From NCBI GenBank assembly GCA_023251775.1, contig JAHEYC010000038.1:1-33035 (forward strand): 33,035 nucleotides of DNA, read 5' to 3'. The translations under genes and the position numbers were made by a program. The notes beneath the pieces were generated by a model. The model was not told where the DNA came from. It was given only the letters and a program-made list of their open reading frames with translations, and made no database searches. The stretch comes from Sphingobacteriaceae bacterium. Lineage in GTDB: Bacteria > Bacteroidota > Bacteroidia > B-17B0 > Aurantibacillaceae. Shown piece by piece: positions 9,601 through 16,492 of the stretch. Position 1 is the stretch's first letter; each line of letters starts with the position of its first letter.

Positions 9601-10901
9601 AATAAAGTTATGGCACCACCACCGCCACCACCGCCCGGTGCATCGGTATGATTATTAATTGTTGGATTAGCGTCATTTCCTTTTGCAGTTATTAAACCTG
9701 TTCCGCTAATACTTCCATCGGTGATAAAATAAATTATTCCACCGCCTCTTGCACCGCCAACATTATCGCCATTATCGCCATGGCCTGCGCCTCCGCCACC
9801 GCCCATAAATAATCGTGTATTCGAACTATAATCTAAAGGACGTCCACCAAATCCTCCAATATTATTTCTGTTGTCGCCCGCCCATGCAGCATCACCCGGA
9901 CCATTTACTTGTGCGTTCGCATTATTAAATGATTGCGAATATCCGCCGCGTCCGCCACCCGGCGAAGTACTTGTTGCAAAACTTGCCGATTCTAAATTCC
10001 ATGCGGTGGTCCATGTTGCAAATAAATTATCAGGAATTCCTGTTCCGGTATATCCAATTAAATTTCCTGCGTTCGATCCACCACCACCACCGGCGTTATC
10101 CGAGTTTCCACCACCGCCACCATTAGCGGGTGCACCGCGCGAATATCTTCCTGATAAAAAATCATAATCGGTTTGCGTGCCTGCAATACCTTCGCCTTTT
10201 TCTCCGCCCGAACTACTAAGCGATGAAACATAATTTGTAACGTTAACTCCTGCCCCTGCAACAACAGCTGCTCCACCTCTATATCCTTGTCCTTGCGTTG
10301 TAACAGTTCCGTTAATGATCACCGCACCATTCGTTTCAATTGCAACTACACCACCGGTACCTGCAACTTGTGCCCATGGTCGTGATGTAAGTGAAGCCGC
10401 ATTATTAATAGTTAATGTAGTGAATCGCGGAATGCGAACAACCTGAACACGCTGCGTTCCAAAAACAAAATAATTTTTATTGAGTTTACATCCTCCTGCT
10501 AAAGTGATGGTATTATTATTGATGGTACCAACTTCAAATAATTCGTAATCGCCAACACCATTATAGCTTGTAATGTTTCCGTAAGTGGATGCATTAGCAG
10601 TATTCATGGAAGAGCCTTGCATTTTGATGATCATTAAAAGATCACACGATTCTAAACTATTGGCACCATAACAATCATTAATAGCTCCTGGAATTGCAGG
10701 AGCTTCCAGATCAGTGATATTTCCTACCACCACAAAACTACCACCTGCAAATGCACTTTGTGCCAAAGGCGAATAGCGATTATAAATAGCGCCAACACCA
10801 TTAACAATTGCGGCACCGTGTTTTCCTTTTTGAGAAAATAGCGTTAATGAAAAAGCTAACTGCAGAATTAAAACCAGTATTTGCTTTTTTTTATTACTCA
10901 T
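6654..10901 (-). CDS. Giant secreted adhesin-like protein with seven Ig-like repeats and gliding-type (type B/CHU_C) C-terminal domain
   Basis: 1415 residues. Signal peptide (MSNKKKQILVLILQLAFSLTLFS), a beta-rich N-terminal region (about 30-225), a very glycine-rich region (about 225-475), a DUF11-like domain (about 525-640), seven repeats of about 70-75 residues (about 645-1150) each with IC.G....L.A.G...YTW.PG and a T.YTVVG.N..GC step, a second DUF11-like domain (about 1155-1275), a Gly/Asp/Pro linker (SDPDPNGNGNPSDPGEG), and a C-terminal domain opening FFIPQGFSPNDDGVNDLFEI and ending in a short strand. That ending is the gliding-motility-associated C-terminal domain used as a type IX secretion signal. 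The product should be exported to the cell surface. The SprF-like and PorE-like genes follow immediately. Repeat content suggests adhesion, but no ligand-binding motif is visible. Confidence 0.93.
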   Translation of the reverse strand: MSNKKKQILVLILQLAFSLTLFSQKGKHGAAIVNGVGAIYNRYSPLAQSAFAGGSFVVVGNITDLEAPAIPGAINDCYGANSLESCDLLMIIKMQGSSMNTANASTYGNITSYNGVGDYELFEVGTINNNTITLAGGCKLNKNYFVFGTQRVQVVRIPRFTTLTINNAASLTSRPWAQVAGTGGVVAIETNGAVIINGTVTTQGQGYRGGAAVVAGAGVNVTNYVSSLSSSGGEKGEGIAGTQTDYDFLSGRYSRGAPANGGGGGNSDNAGGGGGSNAGNLIGYTGTGIPDNLFATWTTAWNLESASFATSTSPGGGRGGYSQSFNNANAQVNGPGDAAWAGDNRNNIGGFGGRPLDYSSNTRLFMGGGGGAGHGDNGDNVGGARGGGIIYFITDGSISGTGLITAKGNDANPTINNHTDAPGGGGGGGAITLFSSSSITGVTVTANGGNGGDQLITTNEAEGPGGGGGGGYIQTTNTSVLTTMFGGTNGTTTSSGLTEFIPNGATKGASGTIVNNLPYIPYSAPVNLSISIAGNGPPLCLGQQKSYTVTINNSACNPALNVVVNLPQPSGVTFTSSSVSTGTYSAPNWSITSVAPNSPISIILTGVITATNIGVFSGTVSSGSPECYTIDNFTAAPAFTVIEVVMTAVAIPTAICLGAVGTLSANGANTYTWFPGNMTGPTPTVSPPVSTIYTVVGNITVCIGSTTVQLIVNPIPTLNATAAPTLICPGGTGTLNASGAISYTWYPGPLVGQTQTVIGVFPQQYTVVGSDINGCTNYTVVNLPVFVPTISAFPSQICIGECSTLTAYGGVSYTWVPQNIVSPTIVVCPTVSTLYQVNGTHSTGCISSTFVTVIVWPIPTVQAIATPTRICLGQTSWLQAWGALTFYWLPPLNTSQNPVPVQPTVTTTYTVVGYNINGCADTTTVQVIVDPIPTLTAIPNPTQICRGGTSTLTAFGALTYTWFPFFPILTGSMIVVQPSVTTQYTVVGTNTFGCTNWTVVTVIVGPNISAIAIPSVICAGNSSSLIAGGGVTYTWHPGNQNGAVIVVTPTASGFYTVVATDNIGCKDSAAVYLQVNPNPTIIASVTPSICCAGDNVTLTATGGTAYIWNPGAMPGNTVSLFATTTTVYTVSSVNIFGCPGSATVLLTVNNCSVSVPIGLAKKAKVTKNDNFIDYYVELSFVVKNHATYPVYNVQINDNLANTFPAPSTFTVVPPPVSMNSIVTVDPSFTGQGSNTNLLFASTSSLLPGQADTIKVMVKFTPNGLVSFTNTAIASAGNLPSGGYTGSDVSTTGSDPDPNGNGNPSDPGEGVPTVFVVEFDFFIPQGFSPNDDGVNDLFEIRGIRFFPDNELQIINRWGNVVYKKKGYANTWDGTTEIGIEIGGNKLPEGTYYYILDLNNKTKPYTGFLYLNRGLTK
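7450..8970 (-). repeat. Seven tandem Ig-like coding repeats of about 70-75 codons
   Basis: Within the adhesin gene the segments beginning ICLGAVGTL, ICPGGTGTL, ICIGECSTL, ICLGQTSWL, ICRGGTSTL, ICAGNSSSL and ICCAGDNVTL recur at 205-225 base intervals. The two Cys of each unit, one near the start (IC) and one near the end (GC), could form a disulphide. Identity is visible at DNA level too: the 11-mer GTTGGAATTGG (plus strand) occurs at 8101-8111, 8323-8333 and 8752-8762 at the unit boundary that encodes NPIPT-like linkers, which suggests fairly recent duplication or gene conversion. Confidence 0.85.
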
Positions 10902-11038
10902 TACTCATAGATAAAAATTATCATATCTAATTTAGTTCTTTTATAAATTGGATTCAATAAAATTATGAGATGTATTCAACTTTAACAATTTAATTGAGGT
11001 AATGAGGCTGAGAAAGGAAAAATAGAAGGAAAAAACGA

Positions 11039-12406
11039 TCAATCGTTCTCGAAGGGGGTATACGTTAATTTGAAAGTAGGTTTATAGAGTGCGCTCGCAG
11101 AACCTCCAATAACAACGCGTTGTGATCTATCATCACGTCGCACGGTGTAGGTGCGGTCGCCATCAGCTACAACCAAATAAAATCCCCAATTTTTTTTAGT
11201 ACCATTCATAATGGCTTGAACATCGCGTGAGATATTGAAAACATATTCTTGATTATCGAAATCGTAGGATCCGCCATAGTATCTCAAAAAATCGGTAGGA
11301 CTAATTTGATCAAAAGTAAATATTTCGCGACTTAACGAATCCATGGCTAGAACGGCCAATTTTAATGGCGCTCCATATTTTCCATCAGCACCATTGAGGC
11401 CTTGATCAATTTTGAAACGGAGCTGAGCTTGGTTAACCGAAATTTTATGTTGAGAAACATAATTCTTAAGGAATGGGATCTCAAATTTTACTTTCACGCC
11501 TCCTAATCCTTGTAAGAATAATCCTTGCGAACCTTTTGCGGAATCGCCTTGTAATTGTTGCGTTAATAAATTATGCGCACCGCTTGAGTGATCGTGTTTA
11601 AATTCGTTGAATCGCGCCACATTTTCACCGTTGAATGGGAATTTGTAAACTTTTGTTTGTTTGCTTGCTGATATTTCTCCTTCTTGATAATACATATAAA
11701 ATCCGCTTAGCGCATTATCCAGATCAAGTTTTGCAATGACACCTTGCGATCCAACAGGATTTAAATTTGTTGACTTGCATGTGATATAAAATCCTTTGTA
11801 AGTGTTTTGAAACGTTGCATTATCAGTTAGTGTGCTGCTGAGAATAGCTGAAGCATAGGTACTGTTCATTGGAATGCGAACAACAAACAAACCATTGATG
11901 ATATCAAATGAACACGTTCTGCTTGCCAATAAATTACCTTTGTTATACCAATTTTTTGGTGTTGAGTAATGCACTTGGGAAGAAGAGAGATTTTGATTCA
12001 TTTCGAATACTTCGTAAGTTAACGGACATTGGTAATCTCCAAGAAAATCTAGACTTTTTACAGCAAGTACAAGTTCGGAAGAAACAAGATTTGCGTTGGG
12101 AAATGAAACAAAAATTGTATTGATCGAGAATTTTGTGTACAAGCTCACATCAGTTCTTCCAAACACGGGATCTTGATTTGATCCCAAGAATTTTGTGGCA
12201 TCATTGAACGATACAACACTATCCACATTTATGGTATGTGCGATAATGGTTGAAGTATCCGAAAAAGTTCCTTTTAATACATCGCTTTGATCTTGCGCAC
12301 TGGCATTCAAAATATCTGTATCTTTTTTACAAGAAACAGAGAGTAACGACATCACGAAAACTAATATCGCAAATGGGAATAAGAATGTATGTGTTCGGTT
12401 CTTCAA
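11039..12406 (-). CDS. DUF4270 family lipoprotein
   Basis: 455 residues. Lipoprotein signal MKNRTHTFLFPFAILVFVMSLLSVSC with a Cys at 26 followed by KKD. The body matches the DUF4270 layout: an early D-x-S-x-x-x-A-H/T-strand region (GTFSDTSTIIAHTINVDSV), DPVFGRTDVSLYTKF near residue 80-94, a long middle of beta strands, and the closing VVIGGSASALYKPTFKLTYTPF. Function of the family is unknown; it is predicted to face the outer membrane. In many Bacteroidota, DUF4270, a short glycogen-synthase-like gene and panC lie together, exactly as here, so the synteny supports the call. A 10-base-pair terminator hairpin at 12465-12488 separates it from the synthase-like gene, so it is probably transcribed from its own promoter. 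Confidence 0.9.
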   Translation of the reverse strand: MKNRTHTFLFPFAILVFVMSLLSVSCKKDTDILNASAQDQSDVLKGTFSDTSTIIAHTINVDSVVSFNDATKFLGSNQDPVFGRTDVSLYTKFSINTIFVSFPNANLVSSELVLAVKSLDFLGDYQCPLTYEVFEMNQNLSSSQVHYSTPKNWYNKGNLLASRTCSFDIINGLFVVRIPMNSTYASAILSSTLTDNATFQNTYKGFYITCKSTNLNPVGSQGVIAKLDLDNALSGFYMYYQEGEISASKQTKVYKFPFNGENVARFNEFKHDHSSGAHNLLTQQLQGDSAKGSQGLFLQGLGGVKVKFEIPFLKNYVSQHKISVNQAQLRFKIDQGLNGADGKYGAPLKLAVLAMDSLSREIFTFDQISPTDFLRYYGGSYDFDNQEYVFNISRDVQAIMNGTKKNWGFYLVVADGDRTYTVRRDDRSQRVVIGGSASALYKPTFKLTYTPFEND

Positions 12407-12464
12407 ATTAATTTCTATTGGCGTTTTTTATCAGACGCTAAATATCTGATTTTTTCTCAAATAA

Positions 12465-12488
12465 AAAGCTCCGCAAATGCGGAGCTTT
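12465..12488 (-). terminator. Rho-independent terminator of the glycogen-synthase-like gene
   Basis: Perfect 10-base-pair stem AAAGCTCCGC / GCGGAGCTTT with a 4-base loop (AAAT). On the minus strand it is followed by TTTTATTTGAG. It lies 26 bases past the stop of the minus-strand gene at 12514 and before the DUF4270 gene start. Confidence 0.85.
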
Positions 12489-12513
12489 CATAAAAAATTA
12501 TAAAACCTGTTGT

Positions 12514-13344
12514 TTAGCTAAGTACGTCGGCTTCTTCTAAAATAAGGTCATAAAATTCGTTGAACGAATCCATGTACTCTAATTCATTTTTATAACCTAG
12601 GAATTGCTTACCTGATTTCTTAACGTATTTCTCAATTTCCGGATTAATTGTTTCAGTAGCCTGAATAACGCCATCAGCAAGATCAATTGATTGCTTGATC
12701 ATATTCAAATGACTTGATTCCTCAGTCAAATGTTTGATATCCTTTTTGCTGAACCCGTCGAATAATAATTTATCGATGAATTTTTTGTTCAATGTCTTAG
12801 GATACACATCATCATACAATGAAACGATTATTTTAGACTCTGCGAAGATAGGATCTTCGGCATAGTATTTTTTTACATACAATGGCATCAATGAGGTGAA
12901 CCAACCATGACAATGGATGATATCGGGTTGCCAACCTAATTTTTTCACTGTTTCGGCAACGCCGCGAACAAAGAACATGGCTCTTTCATCATTATCTTCA
13001 AAGCTTTTGCCCGATGTTTTATCGGCAAGTGTAGCTTTTCTGCTGAAAAACTCCTCATTATCGATAAAATACACTTGCATACGTGCACTAGGAATGCTCG
13101 CAACCTTGATAATCAACGGATGATCAACATCGTTAATAACAAGATTCATCCCTGAAAGACGTATCACTTCATGTAATTGATGTCTTCTTTCGTTAATACA
13201 GCCGTATTTTGGCATGAACGTACGGATCTCTTTGCCGCGTTCTTGTATTCCTTGGGGTAGTTTTCTAGAGATCTTACCGATTTGTGTTTCGTCCAGATAT
13301 GGAGTAATGTCTTGGGAAACAAATAGTACACGTGATTTCTTCAT
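12514..13344 (-). CDS. Glycogen/starch synthase family protein, N-terminal (GT5) domain only, active-site loop lost
   Basis: 276 residues from the ATG at 13342-13344 (MKKSRVLFVSQDITPYL). An in-frame TTG/ATG upstream would add 20 residues, but the -7 promoter box lies inside that stretch, so the shorter start is chosen. The fold is the N-terminal Rossmann domain of GT5 glycogen synthases: VLFVSQDITPYL, GIQERGKEIRTFMPKYG, and DIIHCHGWFTSLMPLYVK, which parallels the canonical DIVHAHDWQTGLVPLYLK. The usual KTGGLADV glucan/ADP-glucose loop is replaced by LDETQIGKISRKLP, without the Lys-Thr-Gly-Gly, and the whole C-terminal nucleotide-sugar domain (about 200 residues) is missing. It is therefore unlikely to make glycogen. 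The frame is intact and short versions are known in this phylum beside panC, so this is a conserved variant, not a pseudogene. Real function unknown. Confidence 0.85.
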   Translation of the reverse strand: MKKSRVLFVSQDITPYLDETQIGKISRKLPQGIQERGKEIRTFMPKYGCINERRHQLHEVIRLSGMNLVINDVDHPLIIKVASIPSARMQVYFIDNEEFFSRKATLADKTSGKSFEDNDERAMFFVRGVAETVKKLGWQPDIIHCHGWFTSLMPLYVKKYYAEDPIFAESKIIVSLYDDVYPKTLNKKFIDKLLFDGFSKKDIKHLTEESSHLNMIKQSIDLADGVIQATETINPEIEKYVKKSGKQFLGYKNELEYMDSFNEFYDLILEEADVLS

Positions 13345-13373
13345 ACAGCTAATTCCCTTTATAAATGGTAGTA

Positions 13374-13405
13374 CAAAAGTAAGAAAAAAAAAGCCTAATT
13401 TCAAA
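13374..13405 (-). promoter_or_regulatory. Bacteroidota-type promoter for the glycogen-synthase-like gene
   Basis: On the minus strand a TTTG (13402-13405) is followed after 20 bases by TACTTTTG (13374-13381), matching the -33 TTTG / -7 TAnnTTTG pattern of the phylum's primary sigma factor. The start codon is 29 bases further on. Confidence 0.7.
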
Positions 13406-13413
13406 GTAAATTA

Positions 13414-13421
13414 TAGCTTTG
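13414..13421 (+). promoter_or_regulatory. -7 element of the panC promoter
   Basis: TAGCTTTG matches TAnnTTTG exactly. Transcription would begin near 13428, leaving only about six bases before the panC ATG at 13434, so the transcript would be almost leaderless. No good -33 TTTG is seen at the right distance, so the box is weaker than its divergent neighbour. Confidence 0.5.
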
Positions 13422-13433
13422 CGGGGCCATTAT

Positions 13434-14279
13434 ATGTTAATTTTCGAGAGAAATAGCGAATTAAAAATCTATTTGGATAAAATAAGAGCAGAAAGCAGAC
13501 AAATTGGCTTTGTTCCCACTATGGGAGCACTTCATGCGGGACATATTTCTTTGATCAATGAAAGTAAGAAACAAGAACTATTTACGGTGTGCAGCATCTT
13601 TGTGAATCCAACACAATTCAACGATAAAAAAGATCTGGAAAATTATCCGCGCACTCCCGAAAAAGATATTGAAATGCTAAGGCAAAGTGGCTGCGATGCA
13701 CTGTTCATGCCAAATGCAGAGGAGATCTATCCAAAAGAAGATACGCGTGTTTTTAATTTTGGAGAATTGGATACACTACTTGAAGGAGCTCTTCGTCCGG
13801 GACATTTTAACGGCGTTGCCAAAGTAGTGAGCATTTTATTTGATAAAATTAAACCTAATGTTGCTTTTTTTGGAAGTAAGGACTACCAACAAGTGATGGT
13901 GATAAAAGCTTTGGTAAAACAATCGAATTTGCCCGTGAAGATCGTTGCTTGTCCTATTATTCGCGAGGCGGACGGACTTGCCATGAGTTCGCGCAATATG
14001 CGTTTAACCAAAGAGGAAAGAGAAGCCGCTAAACTTATTCCTTTGCTTTTAAACGAATCTAAGCTACTTTTTAAGGCTCGTAAACCTATTTCGGAAATAA
14101 AGGGTTTTATAGCCTCAAAATTGGCCCAAAAACCCACCTATAAGCTCGATTATTTCGAAATTTGCGACCCTCAAGATCTCCATATTTTAACCGATAAAAA
14201 TGAGGTAAAACAGGGTATCGCCTTGATAGCCTGTTTTGTAGGAAATATTAGGCTCATCGACAATCTTCTATTGGATTGA
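13434..14279 (+). CDS. panC: Pantothenate synthetase (pantoate-beta-alanine ligase)
   Basis: 281 residues from the ATG at 13434; a TTG 15 bases upstream overlaps the -7 box and is rejected. The enzyme joins pantoate and beta-alanine with ATP in the cytosol, the last step to pantothenate and hence coenzyme A. Signature motifs in order: FVPTMGALHAGHISLI (residues 27-41, the HxGH nucleotide-binding motif), FVNPTQFNDKKDLENYPR (56-73), LRPGHFNGVAKVVSILF, FFGSKDYQQVMVI, and MSSRNMRL. Length is normal for the family. It is divergent from the glycogen-synthase-like gene with only about 90 bases between their starts, so the two may share control. panD and panB are not in the window. Confidence 0.97.
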   Translation: MLIFERNSELKIYLDKIRAESRQIGFVPTMGALHAGHISLINESKKQELFTVCSIFVNPTQFNDKKDLENYPRTPEKDIEMLRQSGCDALFMPNAEEIYPKEDTRVFNFGELDTLLEGALRPGHFNGVAKVVSILFDKIKPNVAFFGSKDYQQVMVIKALVKQSNLPVKIVACPIIREADGLAMSSRNMRLTKEEREAAKLIPLLLNESKLLFKARKPISEIKGFIASKLAQKPTYKLDYFEICDPQDLHILTDKNEVKQGIALIACFVGNIRLIDNLLLD

Positions 14280-14290
14280 TTTTTAACAGT

Positions 14291-14387
14291 TTGGCTCGAT
14301 TTTTGCATGTTTTAAGTATTAAAATTAATTAAATTTATTAACCCAACTATCTATATGCGTTATGCGTATTAGTTAGTATCGAGCCAA
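14291..14387 (+). promoter_or_regulatory. Upstream region of the ECF sigma operon with inverted and direct repeats
   Basis: A perfect 10-base inverted repeat brackets the leader: TTGGCTCGAT at 14291-14300 and ATCGAGCCAA at 14378-14387, the second ending five bases before the sigma factor start. Between them a 7-base word is repeated in tandem (TATGCGT at 14354-14360 and 14361-14367). These are plausible operator or auto-regulatory sites, or a hairpin occluding translation start. No TAnnTTTG box of the primary sigma was seen, which would fit transcription by the encoded sigma itself. Confidence 0.45.
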
Positions 14388-14392
14388 GATTA

Positions 14393-14953
14393 ATGATAAT
14401 TCAGCCAAACCTGATAAAGGATTGTATCAACCGAGACCGTCGGGCTGAATATGAATTGTACAAAACATTATATAGCTATTTGATGAGTATTTGTTATCGC
14501 TACACCCATCAAAAAGAATTGGCCGAAGAAATGTTGAACATGGGTTATTTGAAGATCCTCACCAATCTTACAAAATACGACCCGCAACTCCCGTTCAAAG
14601 CGTGGGTGCGAAGGATCATGGTGAACACATTGATAGATGAATATCGCAAGAACAAGAATTTAAAGAGTAAGATAAGTTATGTGGAAGAGTATTATGATAC
14701 CGAATCGTTTTCGGACACGAACTCTGCACTAAAAAAATTGAATGCAAAAGAAATTCTGCAAATGATAGAGAAGTTACCAAAAGCGAGCGGACAAGTATTT
14801 AACTTGTTTGCTATTGATGGTTACAGTCATAAAGAAATTGCAGCAATGCTTGAGATAAGTGAAGGTACCAGTAAATGGCATTTGAATTATGCTCGACAAA
14901 AATTAAAAGAAATGATCGGTGAAACAGTATTAACAACAGCAAAAGCCTCATAA
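14393..14953 (+). CDS. ECF-type RNA polymerase sigma factor
   Basis: 186 residues. Region 2 spans about 20-90 (YKTLYSYLMSICYRYT, AEEMLNMGYLKI, then the PFKAWVRRIMVNTLIDEYRK segment that contacts the -10 element), a short linker follows, and region 4 spans about 118-176 (MIEKLPKASGQVFNLFAIDGYSHKEIAAML, then ISEGTSKWHLNYARQKLKE as recognition helix). There is no region 1 or 3, as expected for the extracytoplasmic-function group. It replaces the primary sigma on RNA polymerase to express a small regulon. The next gene starts one base after its stop, so the pair is co-translated. Upstream repeats at 14291-14387 may mediate its own control. The usual small FecR- or ZAS-type anti-sigma gene is absent; the neighbour at 14955 may take that part. 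Confidence 0.95.
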   Translation: MIIQPNLIKDCINRDRRAEYELYKTLYSYLMSICYRYTHQKELAEEMLNMGYLKILTNLTKYDPQLPFKAWVRRIMVNTLIDEYRKNKNLKSKISYVEEYYDTESFSDTNSALKKLNAKEILQMIEKLPKASGQVFNLFAIDGYSHKEIAAMLEISEGTSKWHLNYARQKLKEMIGETVLTTAKAS

Positions 14954-14954
14954 A

Positions 14955-16490
14955 ATGAAAAAGTTTGACAATTTTGACGAATCGGTAAAGAACAAATTGG
15001 ATGGAACGAACTTCCCGTTCAATGAAGCCAATTGGGAAAAAATGAGCCAGATGATCGACGCGTCTCGTCCGGCCAAAAAACCATTCGGTAATTTACCGTT
15101 AATTTCATCCATCGTAATAGGAAGCGCGCTTCTTATTGGAACGGCTTGGTATTTTGCAACGCAAACTTCAGATGCAAAAGAAGTGGCTCAAAACAATACT
15201 CCTGTTTCGATAATTGAAACAAACAACGCGAACGTAACTAACGGAAACACAACTTTAGTTTCTGATAATTCAAACAGCAAGTCATCTTCAACTAATTCTT
15301 CTACAAATTTAAAAGTAACAACTACCAATAATTCTAATTCATCTTCTTCTACTAATGAAAGAGATGAGTTAACAGGTAAGAATGAGAATAACACCGTTGT
15401 GAATTCTTCTTCTTCTTCAACTAAAAATGTTACTGTTAAACGATCAACTACAATGCCTGCGAATGAGGTTGTTGCTACTTCGAAAGGTTCGTCGGATGTA
15501 AAAATAAGTGCAGTTGAGAATAACAACGATCAAAAAGACATTGTTGGCGAAACTCAAAATGCTCATGAAAAAACCACAGCTAATAATTCTGCTAATTATG
15601 CCTCGAATACAGATCTTACAAAAACAACTGACAACTCTAAAAGCAATATCAAACCTGTGTTAGAAAAGGTAGCGGAGCAACAAGCTAATCAAAAAGCGGC
15701 GGGCGATGACAGAAATATTGCTGTAAATGATGTAGAGGAAAATGATCTGATAGCTTTACCTAGCACTACGACAAATTTAGGTCAAACTGCTGATGCAATT
15801 GCCGCTGCAAATTTAAAAACAGCTGTTGAAGAGAAAAAAGTGACGGAATATGTTCGTATCAAACATCACACCATGAATATCGAAGCAGGTGCAAGCAATT
15901 CGTTTGGATGGCAAGTGAACAATACACGTAATGGAAATAATATCAGTCCGCTTTTAGGAATCAATTACATGTACAATATCGATTCGCGTTCATCATTGTT
16001 AGTTGGTCTTCAGTATAACGGACTTGCGAACTTAGGCGAAGCTAAAGCAAACTTTAGCGTTACTACATATGGTTTTGGAATAAATAACGAAGTAACAACT
16101 TACAAATTGAATGATCTTCATTATGCGGTGATGCCATTGAAATTCATTTACAAAATAAACAAAAGCAATGCGTTTGGTGTAGGATTTAATTTGATGTACT
16201 TAATGAATACCCGCACTCAAATAATCAATACAACTACTTTAGAAAGCAATGTTACTACAACACATAGTCGTTACGAATATGGTTATGGATTTGATCAGTT
16301 GAATACGTTCAATGGTCAGTTAGCATTGAATTATAATTATAATATCTCTAAAACACTTGGATTGAATTTTGAAGTGAATAAATCGCTGGGTAATGTAGTG
16401 AAGGATTACAAATACTTTGGCATTAAGAACCAAAGCAGTGCTCCTGCCGCCGTTAAACTTAGCTTAACCTATACCCTGTTCAATAAATAA
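14955..16490 (+). CDS. Membrane-anchored protein with long linker and outer-membrane beta-barrel domain; possible anti-sigma/sensor
   Basis: 511 residues in four parts. Residues 1-45 are cytoplasmic, with a motif FDESVKNKLDGTNFPFNEAN followed by WEKMSQMID, seen at the N-terminus of similar proteins beside ECF sigma genes. Residues 47-68 form one membrane helix (PLISSIVIGSALLIGTAWYF). Residues about 70-305 are a Ser/Thr/Asn-rich low-complexity linker. Residues about 305-511 alternate as eight or so amphipathic strands (MNIEAGASNSFGW, SSLLVGLQYNGL, NAFGVGFNLMYLMN, TLGLNFEVNKSLG) ending LSLTYTLFNK, the pattern of the PF13568-like outer-membrane barrel. An inner-membrane helix and an outer-membrane barrel in one chain would make it span the envelope. 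It is inserted between a sigma factor and a lipoprotein in one operon, so I infer control of that sigma. The domain calls are by eye. Confidence 0.8.
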   Translation: MKKFDNFDESVKNKLDGTNFPFNEANWEKMSQMIDASRPAKKPFGNLPLISSIVIGSALLIGTAWYFATQTSDAKEVAQNNTPVSIIETNNANVTNGNTTLVSDNSNSKSSSTNSSTNLKVTTTNNSNSSSSTNERDELTGKNENNTVVNSSSSSTKNVTVKRSTTMPANEVVATSKGSSDVKISAVENNNDQKDIVGETQNAHEKTTANNSANYASNTDLTKTTDNSKSNIKPVLEKVAEQQANQKAAGDDRNIAVNDVEENDLIALPSTTTNLGQTADAIAAANLKTAVEEKKVTEYVRIKHHTMNIEAGASNSFGWQVNNTRNGNNISPLLGINYMYNIDSRSSLLVGLQYNGLANLGEAKANFSVTTYGFGINNEVTTYKLNDLHYAVMPLKFIYKINKSNAFGVGFNLMYLMNTRTQIINTTTLESNVTTTHSRYEYGYGFDQLNTFNGQLALNYNYNISKTLGLNFEVNKSLGNVVKDYKYFGIKNQSSAPAAVKLSLTYTLFNK

Positions 16491-16492
16491 AA

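Noticed and set aside
9470-10170. Dense CCACC/GCC repeats on the plus strand suggesting a CRISPR or microsatellite
   Set aside because: They are glycine codons of the adhesin on the minus strand, with irregular spacing and no spacer structure. Long plus-strand frames here are shadows.
12430-12450. Small inverted repeat ATCAGA / TCTGAT upstream of the DUF4270 gene as operator
   Set aside because: Only six bases, in AT-rich DNA, with no second copy seen; chance occurrence is likely.
12514-13344. Short synthase-like gene as a pseudogene broken by frameshift
   Set aside because: The frame is clean, ends with its own terminator, and no missing C-terminal domain is encoded in the flanking 110 bases. 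Short forms in this gene order are known to me from other Bacteroidota.
13345-13404. In-frame 20-residue extension of the glycogen-synthase-like protein that looks like a lipoprotein signal ending in GISC
   Set aside because: The -7 promoter box TACTTTTG lies inside this stretch, and family members start at the MKKSRVLFVS-like strand. The hydrophobic look comes from the T-rich promoter DNA.
13419-13433. TTG start for panC adding five residues
   Set aside because: The TTG is part of the TAGCTTTG -7 box and PanC proteins normally begin at the strand that starts at the ATG at 13434.
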